64,000 nt of DNA, taken from positions 293,786 to 357,785 of the forward strand of contig JADJES010000003.1 of the NCBI GenBank assembly GCA_016708955.1, given 5' to 3'. Below the pieces are notes generated by a model. That model was not told where the DNA came from and searched no databases. It was given only the letters and a program-made list of their open reading frames with translations. A program made the translations under genes and the position numbers. The stretch is from Nitrosomonas sp. Lineage in GTDB: Bacteria; Pseudomonadota; Gammaproteobacteria; Burkholderiales; Nitrosomonadaceae. Of the stretch, positions 28,233 through 36,972 are shown piece by piece. Numbering within the stretch: position 1 is the first letter of the stretch; each line of letters starts with the position of its first letter.

Positions 28233-29027
28233 TTAACTCGCAAGTATTCTGGAGACGCTCTGAGTTACTTTATCCGGATGAAATGGTTTGATGATGTATC
28301 CCTTCGCTCCGGCGTTTGTTGCCTGGGTAAACAATTCACGGCTGGCTAAAGCGGTAATCATGACGACCTTAGTTGCAGCGTTCTGATTGTGTATGATTTT
28401 CAATGCTTCCAAACCGTTCATCACCGGCATTTCGAAATCTAGGCATGCAATATCAGGTCTGTGTTCCGATACCAGTTCGACAGCCTGTTTGCCATCATAT
28501 GCTTCTCCGATCACTTCAACCCCCATGTGTGCCAGAATATTCGTCAGCAGCCGTCGCATAGTCAAACTGTCATCAGCAATCACAGCTCTGGCATGATAAG
28601 GTTGATCCGCGAATGGATTAACTTGCTTAGCCGCGATCATCAACATGTCTTCGGTATGCGCATCTGCTTGTAGAACTTCAATAACCTGTTTCTGGGAAAA
28701 TGGCTTGCAGATAAACCCGGCAGCGCCCAACATGGCTGCGTTATGCCGCACTGCAATGTCGTCGCTACCGGTAATCATGACCACAGAGATGTGTGGATAG
28801 GCAGCGCGAATTTCACTCAACAGAGTGAGGCCATCTTTTTCAGGCAATAAATGATCCAGACAGATGATCTGCGGGTGTAATTTTGCAATGGTGGAATCAA
28901 GTTTTTTACCATCATTCAGCTCTCCGATGACTTCATACTGATTGTTGTTCAATATTGCTCGCAATGTGATACGAGTTGCAGCACAATCATCCACGATAAG
29001 AACTCGTATTCTGTTTCGTAATTGCAT
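28233..29027 (-). CDS. Dual-receiver response regulator
   Basis: Two CheY-like receiver domains in tandem make up the whole 264-residue protein. The first (residues 8-125) has VLIVDDCAATR and the phospho-acceptor aspartate in IICLDHLLPEKDG; the second (147-262) has AVIADDSLTMRR and ACLDFEMPVMNGLEAL. Each ends with the conserved lysine (CKPFS, IKPFH). There is no output domain, so it probably signals by protein contact, for example in chemotaxis-like or phosphorelay circuits. No histidine kinase is nearby. Confidence 0.88.
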   Translation of the reverse strand: MQLRNRIRVLIVDDCAATRITLRAILNNNQYEVIGELNDGKKLDSTIAKLHPQIICLDHLLPEKDGLTLLSEIRAAYPHISVVMITGSDDIAVRHNAAMLGAAGFICKPFSQKQVIEVLQADAHTEDMLMIAAKQVNPFADQPYHARAVIADDSLTMRRLLTNILAHMGVEVIGEAYDGKQAVELVSEHRPDIACLDFEMPVMNGLEALKIIHNQNAATKVVMITALASRELFTQATNAGAKGYIIKPFHPDKVTQSVSRILAS

Positions 29028-29580
29028 GGAAGTATTGATCCTTCTATATCTCTTTCTACAAAGAGAATTCTTTTTCTTCGGATACTTTGTGTCAGATGAT
29101 GTGATCTATGCGGTAGAGAGGATTCAAGTATTTATCGAGGTGTGCTTTCAAGTGGGAATTTCATATTTGTGAACGGAAGATTCATCATCGTGTTTTATTC
29201 CTAGTCCAGTTATACGTGGATGAAACTATCGGTAAACAAGACAATAAATATTGTCAGCGCCTTCTTCTTTGGCTGTAAGAATGGGCTTTTTGGTATGTGG
29301 GATTATTCTTTGGTTCGGTAGGATGTGTTGACGTAAGAGGGGCATCAATCATGAAAGAATGAATATTAAGCCATTCAGTGTGCAATCTATCTAGCTGACT
29401 GCCAAAGATTCCTCACTGCGTTCGGAATGACAAATGTGGATTATTCAGCTCGGTCGGCATATCCTACCGAGCTGTTCTTTGAGGATACCCCGCTTATAAT
29501 ATTGAACGCTATCATTGCAGGGATTTTTTAGATGCCGCAAAGATCTTCGTGGTTCGTCGCCGAACCACGAAGATTTGGGA
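29028..29580. other. Intergenic gap with short dispersed repeats
   Basis: There is no supported gene in this 553-base region. It contains the GGTAGGATGTGTT motif (29,316-29,350) also found at 27,938, and a 27-base repeat at 29,405-29,431 that recurs in reverse at 60,386-60,412. Confidence 0.6.
29405..29431 (+). repeat. Short dispersed repeat (REP-like), copy 1
   Basis: The stretch containing GATTCCTCACTGCGTTCGGA matches the reverse complement of 60,386-60,412. It is a small intergenic repeat of unknown role. Confidence 0.6.
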
Positions 29581-31059
29581 TTATGATATTTTTGAAGCGG
29601 TAATCGTTGCAGGACTTACGCCCAGTTTAAGTGCAATTTCATTGGCAATTTTTGCACCTAACCAAACACCACCAGTCTTACCTAACTCACTGGGGGAAGA
29701 AGGAACACCAAATTCGTCGCCCGTATTTGCTACATTACGTTTCGTAATACCATCGAACTCCCAGTGAACGCCCAAATACACACGACTTACCGAGTTGTCA
29801 ATGATTGCCTGCCACAGGCTATCATAACCAAGTGTTATGTGTTCACGCGGCTGCAGCGTTATAGGATCTTTGTTGCGACCGTCAAATTCATCCGATACGA
29901 AATCAAAGCGTATATCGTCAACTCCATTTGGGTTAAAGCACGCGACCTCTTTTTCAACCAGAAAGAGCCGCAATAGCTGAAATGCTGCAGCGCCAAACGT
30001 TGCATGACCAGAAGGATATGCCGGAAAATTCGGAGTTAAGCTGTATCCAGTTCCATTTGTGTCAGGACGGCCGAGCGGTTCCCAGTCCGGATCTGCAACA
30101 CCATTTCCATTTACTGCATTTCGAATTCCTACAGCTGGGCGCCACATCATATGTGTCGGTGCATATTTGTAGTGCCATGCATCTATTCCCGCATCAGCCA
30201 TAGCGATGCTAATGCCCGCTATGATCGCCAACTCATCTTCAGGGCTTAACGAGCCGGGATTCTTAGCCTCAATCGCGTCAAGTACCGTCAATACAACCTG
30301 AAGATATAGTCGAGGTGGCGTGCCAAGTTCCATTGCGCCATCATAGCCCCATGCGATACCAGTAATCTCTTCCGGGAGGGTGCGAGTGCCGGGCATCCAG
30401 TTAGATCCACCTTTATCGACAACTTTCGCGAAATCGGCCGCGTAATGCGCAGTAGGGTTCACTGTTGTCGCGGATACACGCCCCGGGGGAGGTGGAAAAC
30501 CAGTAACCCTCGTGGCAAGTAGGGGCGTCGCCATTCCCCAGTGCCCGCCTGCATAGCCTTGCATAGATTCTTTGGGTGGCAACATATGGGAGTATGCAGC
30601 TCCAGTAGAAGTGTATTGACCAGCCGCAGCATTAACCGGATCGTTCATCCCGCTTTGATGAACTAACGTGCCAAAATCGCGCCCCGCGTTTTCAGCAGGA
30701 CTGCCAGCCGAACCCAATCCAAAGTAATCGAGCCAACGGAGCCAAGCTGGTTCCAGAAGATGTGCTTGGTTCGGATATCGCAATCTGAGAACTTGTGCGC
30801 ATGCGGCTGCACCTGCAGTATCGGCATCTGCTGCGCTGATACCCAGTAGAGTTGCAGGAGCGGGAATACTTAGCAACGCTGGGCGGCCGAGAACATATGC
30901 TCTGGCATCGTTGAGTGCCGCCAACGCCATGCCAATCGCTCGCGCGGATAAAAACGGACCTCTTTGATCCCCAGGACTTAGTGCCGAGGTATGGTCTCGG
31001 CGTATACATTCCATACTCATATCGCACCAGAAGCGTAATTTACCTGTAGCAGTAGTCAT
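29581..31059 (-). CDS. Vanadium-dependent haloperoxidase-like protein (PAP2 superfamily)
   Basis: The 492-residue protein has the two vanadate/phosphate-binding motifs of the family: AYPSGHATFGAAAFQLLRLF, with the acid-base histidine, and SRVYLGVHWEFDG, with Arg and His. An upstream lysine motif is in WHYKYAPTHMMWRPA. The spacing K to RP is longer than in the classical fungal enzyme, so activity may be haloperoxidase or phosphatase. No signal peptide. The start at 31,059 is chosen for the GGAGG ten bases upstream. It stands alone. Confidence 0.8.
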   Translation of the reverse strand: MTTATGKLRFWCDMSMECIRRDHTSALSPGDQRGPFLSARAIGMALAALNDARAYVLGRPALLSIPAPATLLGISAADADTAGAAACAQVLRLRYPNQAHLLEPAWLRWLDYFGLGSAGSPAENAGRDFGTLVHQSGMNDPVNAAAGQYTSTGAAYSHMLPPKESMQGYAGGHWGMATPLLATRVTGFPPPPGRVSATTVNPTAHYAADFAKVVDKGGSNWMPGTRTLPEEITGIAWGYDGAMELGTPPRLYLQVVLTVLDAIEAKNPGSLSPEDELAIIAGISIAMADAGIDAWHYKYAPTHMMWRPAVGIRNAVNGNGVADPDWEPLGRPDTNGTGYSLTPNFPAYPSGHATFGAAAFQLLRLFLVEKEVACFNPNGVDDIRFDFVSDEFDGRNKDPITLQPREHITLGYDSLWQAIIDNSVSRVYLGVHWEFDGITKRNVANTGDEFGVPSSPSELGKTGGVWLGAKIANEIALKLGVSPATITASKIS

Positions 31060-31460
31060 TTTATGGTACCTCCAGAAAAAATTATTAGAGTTTCTCAATC
31101 ACATGGATACACAAAAATGAGTATCTTCCATATGTTATGTCGTAAAAATTTTTACAATTTTATTTAAACATACTCTGATCAAGCTACCATGTGGCTTTTG
31201 TCACTCTATCCATGATTTTCCCATATTGGAATTATCTCGATGGATTCGTAATCTACGATATAAGAATTTCTGATAAATTTCTAAGTGCATGAAGCGTGAA
31301 ATAATCGATTCAGATCATTATTGATAATAATGTGGAATAAAAATAACCGTCAGCTCCAGAGCTAAGAATTTTGTATTGTGCTGCAACATATCCCCGCCCA
31401 TTTAACATCGAGAAATTACTTGCCAGAACAGTGCAACAAAATAGTTCTGGAAGTCATAAT
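31060..31460. other. Intergenic gap, no gene seen
   Basis: This AT-rich region of about 400 bases lies between the pyrophosphatase gene and the haloperoxidase-like gene, both leftward. It should contain the haloperoxidase promoter, but I see no assignable motif and no coding frame. Confidence 0.5.
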
Positions 31461-32009
31461 CTAGAACATTGGCTTATTGATCGTTGAATTAAAGCGCTGT
31501 ATTCCGGCAAGGATTTCTGACTTTGCCGATTCAACGCCGTCCCACCCTTGAATTTTCACCCATTTGCCTTCTTCCAAATCTTTGTAATGCGCGAAAAAAT
31601 GAGCAATTTGAGATCGAATCAATTGCGGTAAGTCTTCGCAGGAATTGATGTCCTGATAAAGATTGCATAATTTGTTGATTGGCACGGCGAGCAATTTGGC
31701 ATCTTCTCCGGCCTCATCGGACATCCGGAGCATCCCGAGTGGCCGGCAGCGCACGACAACGCCGGTGATCAGCGGTACGGGAGATATCACTAAAACATCC
31801 ACTGGGTCACCATCGTCGGATAAAGTGTGCGGAATATACCCATAGTTGCAGGGATAATGCATACAAGTGGACATGAATCGGTCAACAAACATTGCGCCTG
31901 TTTCTTTATCAACTTCATATTTAATGGGATCAGCATTCATTGGAATTTCAATAATGACATTAAAGTCATTGGGAATATCAGATCCAGAACCCACACGATC
32001 AAGATTCAT
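31461..32009 (-). CDS. ppa: Inorganic pyrophosphatase
   Basis: A family I soluble pyrophosphatase hydrolysing PPi to phosphate. The signature DDGDPVDVLVISP carries the metal-binding aspartates. The N-terminal NVIIEIPMNADPIKYEVDKE and the C-terminal KWVKIQGWDG are also typical. Length 182 is normal. It is a single-gene leftward unit. Confidence 0.95.
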   Translation of the reverse strand: MNLDRVGSGSDIPNDFNVIIEIPMNADPIKYEVDKETGAMFVDRFMSTCMHYPCNYGYIPHTLSDDGDPVDVLVISPVPLITGVVVRCRPLGMLRMSDEAGEDAKLLAVPINKLCNLYQDINSCEDLPQLIRSQIAHFFAHYKDLEEGKWVKIQGWDGVESAKSEILAGIQRFNSTINKPMF

Positions 32010-32134
32010 GTTACCTCCATAAAATTAGCATTAAAGTATAGCGATAAGTATCGCCTCAGTGCGGCTTTCGGAAGAAATCCGATTTATTTGAATTCCAAGC
32101 ACATCATTCTAGAAGCTGCAGCATCGCTTGTGTT

Positions 32135-32728
32135 TTATTTTTCTACAAAATAATCCGCCAGTAATTCCCTGGTCCAATCGGGTAGGGCATGTTGTAGAAC
32201 ATTAATCTGGCCGCTGCGGATGACGGCAATTTGCTGAAAAGGATCATCTGCACGTGAATTATCCAGAATATAAACCTGATCGCATAATGGCAGTGTTTGT
32301 TTGATAAGTTTTAGCACTCTGGGAATCCGGTTAATCACTTTCTCATCTGGAACATAATGCCCGCCTTCACTAACGCGTTGCGCCACGCGCGCCTGATTAA
32401 GTGAGATATCACCCAGGTGGATAAACACCAAAATGATTTGATAGCCGAGCGTTTTTGCTTGTGCGACAAAATCTATTTTTGAGGGGTGCGAGAACACCGT
32501 TTCAAAACAAAAGCTGCGTCCTTCCCGCAATAATTGTGAGCGCATCTGTCCCGCTAGAATTGCTGCGTCATAACTATGCGATTCCGGGGCATGCGGATAA
32601 AGCAGTTTGGCCACGATATCGGCATTAACAAATGGCATGCCCTTTGGTGCTAGCTGCGTGCGGTAAAAAGTACTTTTACCTGCGCCATTTCCACCGGCCA
32701 GCACCCAAAGTTGTTTTTTTATACTCAC
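32135..32728 (-). CDS. Zeta-toxin-like P-loop kinase
   Basis: This is a COG4185/zeta-type ATPase of 197 residues. The Walker A loop is LAGGNGAGKSTFYR (residues 11-24), followed by MPFVNADIVAKLLYP and the basic helix RVAQRVSEGGHYVPDEKVINR, which suits phosphoryl transfer to a small substrate. Related genes pair with ParD-like antitoxins; one lies just upstream (32,870-33,286), with a 141 bp MITE between them. A toxin role is inferred from family and pairing. Confidence 0.75.
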   Translation of the reverse strand: MSIKKQLWVLAGGNGAGKSTFYRTQLAPKGMPFVNADIVAKLLYPHAPESHSYDAAILAGQMRSQLLREGRSFCFETVFSHPSKIDFVAQAKTLGYQIILVFIHLGDISLNQARVAQRVSEGGHYVPDEKVINRIPRVLKLIKQTLPLCDQVYILDNSRADDPFQQIAVIRSGQINVLQHALPDWTRELLADYFVEK

Positions 32729-32740
32729 GGTGCTGTTTCA

Positions 32741-32881
32741 GGGCGCCTCCAAAAATTCAGAGTTCTAAACAAAACGAGGCGCGAGCAAAAAATGGTGACG
32801 CAGCATATAACTGATATGTAAGGAAACATTTTTTGTGAGCAACAAAGTGTTGTAACGAAATTTGGATTTTTAGAGGTGCCC
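32741..32881 (+). repeat. MITE family B, copy 1 (141 bp)
   Basis: The element starts GGGCGCCTCCAAAAATTC and ends with its near complement TTTTTAGAGGTGCCC. It is flanked by a 4-bp duplication (TTCA on both sides), and 53,993-54,133 is a second copy of exactly the same length in reverse orientation. It separates the zeta-like kinase from its presumed antitoxin gene, and its right arm provides that gene's stop codon. Confidence 0.85.
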
Positions 32882-33286
32882 TTCATTTATTTCGATAAAC
32901 ACGCCGCCCTGAAATTTTCCAGTTTTTATGGTGCCATCCGGATTAATTTGCTCCAGATAACCGGGGTGCGTTACTGAGACTTGATACTTTAACGGACTGC
33001 TGGTTACCGTTTGCGGGAGTATTCCGCTCGCACGCTCAGCTTCCAGCGACTGAAAAACTTCGCCGGGATCAATCGGTTCACTATGAACGGGTTCAATCCT
33101 GATTTTTGCCAGCCCTGCTGAAATCGACAGCAGGTCGTCCGGGTCCAATATCTTGGACATATTGCATCCAATTTCCGCCCAATATTCAATTTGCTCAGCC
33201 GTGCTGCGATGAAACCGTTCCCCTGTCAATGCCGCAGCCCGCATCAAATCTTCCTGCAAGCGGATTGGAGAAGCTGACTTTGCCAT
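32870..33286 (-). CDS. ParD-like antitoxin
   Basis: A 138-residue protein starting MAKSASPIRLQEDLMRAAAL and continuing with HRSTAEQIEYWAEIG, the pattern of ParD-like antitoxins that pair with zeta-type or ParE toxins. The ATG at 33,286 follows AGGTG; an in-frame upstream extension has no ribosome site. The last codons (GGG CAC CTC TAA) lie inside the MITE, so the natural C-terminus was replaced or trimmed by the insertion. The partner is the downstream kinase. Confidence 0.75.
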   Translation of the reverse strand: MAKSASPIRLQEDLMRAAALTGERFHRSTAEQIEYWAEIGCNMSKILDPDDLLSISAGLAKIRIEPVHSEPIDPGEVFQSLEAERASGILPQTVTSSPLKYQVSVTHPGYLEQINPDGTIKTGKFQGGVFIEINEGHL

Positions 33287-33355
33287 GGTTGCACCTCGAT
33301 GAAGAGTATTAATCGTCGTATTGTAGCAGTCTGCTACAAAATTCACCATAATTGC

Positions 33356-35551
33356 TCAGTGAGAAATTTTCCAGCAATAATGAATCTTGGCATCGCGGGC
33401 GAAATCCTCCGGTATCATCTTTGCGCTGATGTCTTCAATGACCCAATCACTGAGCGCTTCCTGGTCCATTTTGAAACGGCGGAAGTTGGTTGAGAAATAC
33501 AAGTCTCCGCCCGGTGCCAGCAAGGCTGCGGCGTTGCGGATCAGTGGCACATGGTCTTTCTGGATGTCGAAAGCTTCGTCCATTTTCTTGGAGTTCGAGA
33601 AAGTAGGCGGATCGAGAAAAATCAAATCGAACTGCGGTTTGGGTTTGGCACCGGCTTGCTCGACCAGCCATTGCGCGCAATTGGCGCGCACCAGCTTGTG
33701 ATCGCCATGGATATCATTGAGGACGAAATTTCGCCTGGCCCAATCCAGATAGGTGTTAGACATATCCACCGTGACGCTTGACACTGCACCGCCGATTGCC
33801 GCATGCACCGTGGCGCTACCGGTGTAGGCGAATAGATTCAGGAAGCGTTTGCCCTTGGCTTGTTGCTGAATCAGCATACGCAGCGGCCGGTGATCGAGAA
33901 ACAGGCCGGTGTCCAGATAATCCTCGAAATTCACCCAGAACTTGCAGCCGCCTTCTTCCACAACATGAAAGCGGCGGGAATCGCCTTGTTTTTCGTATTG
34001 ATCGGTGCTTTTCTGCTTGCGGCGTATTTTTAAGAACACCTGATCGGCAGGAATTTCCAGCACTTTGGGAATTTCCGCCATGATTCCGGCCAGTCGCAGA
34101 TTGGCCTTGGCCGGATCAATCGTTTTCGGCGACTCGTATTCCTGCACGTTAACCCAGGTCTGCTCGCCTTGATACACATCCACGGCCACCGCGTATTCCG
34201 GCAAGTCGGCGTCGTACAGCCGGTAGCAATGCACTTGATTTTGTTTGGCCCACTTGGTCAGTTTTTTCAGATTCTTGCGCAAGCGGTTGGCGAACATCTC
34301 TGCTTGGCTGTCGACCTGCCCGGCTTGAGCGCGGCGGCTGATGTGTTCGATGCGTTCCTGTTGCGAGTGGGTTTTCGGTTCGAAGAAAGCGGATTCCTCG
34401 ACAGTGAAGCGCAATAACTTGCACTCCAGCGCGCCATTAAACAGTGTAATCGGTTTATGCGAACGGATGCCCAATCTAAAACCCAGTTCCGGATTACCGA
34501 TGATCATCGCCGCTTGCCAACCGGCGAAGCGTTGTTTTAATACTTCCCCGAATTGGCGGTAGAGCAAGGCGGCTTGTTCTTCATCGCCGAGCCGCTCGCC
34601 ATACGGCGGGTTGCAGACGATTAGCCCTTTTGCCCAGCTTTCCGCCGCCGATGCATCGGCAATGTCGCGCTTTTCAATGTGGATTTTTCCCGCCAGTCCG
34701 GCGTTTTCGACATGTTGCAACGCGGCGGCGACAGTGCGGCGGTCTTGGTCGAAACCAACAATCACCGGCAATTTACCCAGGCCAATCTCGCGGCGCTGTT
34801 GCGCGTCGTTCCAAACGCTTTGCCAGAGCGCGGCGTCGTGCTGCTTCCAGCCGAGAAAACCAAAATAATCGCGTTGCAAGCCCGGTGCGATATCCCCGGC
34901 GATCAGCGCGCCTTCCACCAGAAGCGTGCCGGAACCGCACATCGGATCGAGCAGCGAGCCGCCTTGCGCGGCAATGTCCGGCCAACCGGCACGCAGCAAA
35001 ATGGCTGCTGCCAAGTTCTCCTTGATCGGCGCGTCAATGCTGATTTCGCGGTAACCGCGCTTATGCGAACTCTCGCCGGATAAATCCAGGCTCAACTGCG
35101 CGGTGTCGTTGTGCAGATAGACGTTGACGCGAATACTGGGGCGCTCGGTATCGACATTGGGGCGGCTGCCAAACTTGGCACGCAGCTGATCGACGATGGC
35201 ATCCTTTACTTTGAGCGCGCCGAAATGCGTATTGTTGATCGCCGGATTATTCTTGCTGTTAAACGAAACCGCCAGACTGTCATCAGCGTTCAGATGCTCG
35301 GACCAGTCGATGCATTGAATGCCATCATAAAGATCCTGCTGCGATTTCACCTCAAAACTGCTGAGTAACAATAGAATGCGGCTGGCGGTGCGCAACCATA
35401 AGCAGGCTTTATAAGCCATCGCCAGGTCGCCCTGGAATGCCACGCCGGCCATTTTTTGCTGCACATTTTTCCCGCCAAGTGCTTGGATTTCATTGGCGAG
35501 TATGCCTTCCATCGCTTTCGGCGTGGTGGCGAAGAGTTGGTATTGCGTCAT
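33356..35551 (-). CDS. rlmL: Bifunctional 23S rRNA methyltransferase RlmKL
   Basis: One protein carries both 23S rRNA modifications: the N-terminal THUMP domain (residues 45-155) and m2G2445 methyltransferase with VCNPPYGERLGDEEQ, and the C-terminal m7G2069 methyltransferase with FDLIFLDPPTFSNSKKMD. The SAM site GKRFLNLFAYTGSATVHAAI lies near residue 568. Length 731 fits the fused proteobacterial form. Confidence 0.94.
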   Translation of the reverse strand: MTQYQLFATTPKAMEGILANEIQALGGKNVQQKMAGVAFQGDLAMAYKACLWLRTASRILLLLSSFEVKSQQDLYDGIQCIDWSEHLNADDSLAVSFNSKNNPAINNTHFGALKVKDAIVDQLRAKFGSRPNVDTERPSIRVNVYLHNDTAQLSLDLSGESSHKRGYREISIDAPIKENLAAAILLRAGWPDIAAQGGSLLDPMCGSGTLLVEGALIAGDIAPGLQRDYFGFLGWKQHDAALWQSVWNDAQQRREIGLGKLPVIVGFDQDRRTVAAALQHVENAGLAGKIHIEKRDIADASAAESWAKGLIVCNPPYGERLGDEEQAALLYRQFGEVLKQRFAGWQAAMIIGNPELGFRLGIRSHKPITLFNGALECKLLRFTVEESAFFEPKTHSQQERIEHISRRAQAGQVDSQAEMFANRLRKNLKKLTKWAKQNQVHCYRLYDADLPEYAVAVDVYQGEQTWVNVQEYESPKTIDPAKANLRLAGIMAEIPKVLEIPADQVFLKIRRKQKSTDQYEKQGDSRRFHVVEEGGCKFWVNFEDYLDTGLFLDHRPLRMLIQQQAKGKRFLNLFAYTGSATVHAAIGGAVSSVTVDMSNTYLDWARRNFVLNDIHGDHKLVRANCAQWLVEQAGAKPKPQFDLIFLDPPTFSNSKKMDEAFDIQKDHVPLIRNAAALLAPGGDLYFSTNFRRFKMDQEALSDWVIEDISAKMIPEDFARDAKIHYCWKISH

Positions 35552-35631
35552 GATTCGCGGCTGTGGTCTGAATAGTCGCGTAGGATACTCGAATGTGCTG
35601 CCAGCGCGCTGGTTTTTTTGAACCGGATGGC

Positions 35632-35844
35632 TCAGGGTGTTACGGTGATTTGCTCCCGGGCATATTCCACTACCTGGCCGTTGCGAATCTTGCAGGTTTT
35701 GCGCAGCTCAACCTGACCGTCTACCTTGACCTTACCCTTGGCGATCACCACCTTGGCCGCGCCGCCGCTTCCGCACAGGCCGGTGATCTTCAACAGATCA
35801 TTCAATGCGATCGTGTCGTGGCCTTTAAGACTGAATTCACTCAT
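35632..35844 (-). CDS. S4-domain RNA-binding protein (YbcJ-like)
   Basis: A 70-residue protein consisting of one S4 RNA-binding fold: NDLLKITGLCGSGGAAKVVI followed by VKVDGQVELRKTCKIRNGQVV. It resembles YbcJ, thought to act in RNA metabolism. Its start overlaps the upstream VF530-like gene (ATGA), so the two are translationally coupled. Confidence 0.88.
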   Translation of the reverse strand: MSEFSLKGHDTIALNDLLKITGLCGSGGAAKVVIAKGKVKVDGQVELRKTCKIRNGQVVEYAREQITVTP

Positions 35845-36086
35845 GATTTACCTTGTTTCAATTGGATGTAGAGGGCTTCGACTTTCTCTCTGGCCCACGG
35901 TGTCTTGCGCAGAAACTTCAAACTGGACTTGATGCTGGGATCTTGCTTGAAGCAATTGATATCAATTCTTTTGGCCAGCCCCTCCCAGCCATAGTGCGCA
36001 TGCAGTTCAATCAGCAGTGCTTCCAGGGTAACGCCTTGTAAGGGATTTTTGGATTGAGGATGCTTATTACTTTCGGGGGTGGGCAT
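35841..36086 (-). CDS. VF530-type DNA-binding protein (DUF2132)
   Basis: An 81-residue protein. GVTLEALLIELHAHYGWEGL, DINCFKQDPSIKSSLKFLRK and TPWAREKVE form the conserved DUF2132/VF530 fold. The only start codon with homology is the ATG at 36,086, 67 bases from the CRISPR array's trailer end. There is little room for an independent promoter, and CRISPR transcription may run into it. Confidence 0.85.
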   Translation of the reverse strand: MPTPESNKHPQSKNPLQGVTLEALLIELHAHYGWEGLAKRIDINCFKQDPSIKSSLKFLRKTPWAREKVEALYIQLKQGKS

Positions 36087-36972
36087 AGGTGCAGGGTGAA
36101 TAATTAACTGGGTTGTATTATACGTGCTGCATCCATTCAGGCATGAAGCATTTGTTTCAATCCTCGCCCGGCCGTGAAGCCGGGCGCTACGGAGGATCTT
36201 GCAAAGGTTGTTGCTGACACAAAAGAGTTTCAATCCTCGCCCGGCCGTGAAGCCGGGCGCTACTTTGACACAATCGCAGCTTTCAATGTTGTTTTCGGTT
36301 TCAATCCTCGCCCGGCCGTGAAGCCGGGCGCTACCTCTAAAAGATGGCGCTGGGAATGTAACTGGTACCGTTTCAATCCTCGCCCGGCCGTGAAGCCGGG
36401 CGCTACCCAGTTCGGCCATTTTGTCGCTAGCCGTGGAGATGTTTCAATCCTCGCCCGGCCGTGAAGCCGGGCGCTACAGTGCTAACCGGAAATAGCAGCG
36501 GATTAACTCCAGAGTTTCAATCCTCGCCCGGCCGTGAAGCCGGGCGCTACGTGCCTGCCGATAACTTCGCAGAAGCACAGATGCGGTTTCAATCCTCGCC
36601 CGGCCGTGAAGCCGGGCGCTACGCCAATTATCGGACTTATTTGATCTTGCATTTTTGTTTCAATCCTCGCCCGGCCGTGAAGCCGGGCGCTACATTGTGT
36701 GCGCTGGCGGTAGTGGAACCCAAGGCAATGTTTCAATCCTCGCCCGGCCGTGAAGCCGGGCGCTACTCCCGAATCAATCTCTCGCAGCTCTAAAGAGGTG
36801 TAGTTTCAATCCTCGCCCGGCCGTGAAGCCGGGCGCTACCTGCATGGATATTTCGAAGCTGCATTGTGATGTGCTGTTTCAATCCTCGCCCGGCCGTGAA
36901 GCCGGTATTGACGACAATTAACCTGTCCGGTCAGGCGACAATTATCTTGACCGGTTGAGTGAAAGTATCAGT

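Noticed and set aside
33387..35368. Several plus-strand frames of 70-130 codons opposite rlmKL
   Set aside because: They are shadows of a conserved gene on the other strand, with arginine- and proline-rich composition.
36087..36153. Left flank of the array as CRISPR leader
   Set aside because: Only 67 bases separate the array from the DUF2132 start, and the GAAAC end of the repeat and the cas genes place the leader on the right.
35841..36419. A 192-codon frame extending the DUF2132 gene into the array
   Set aside because: Its first 110 codons are CRISPR repeats and spacers. The family homology starts at the ATG at 36,086.
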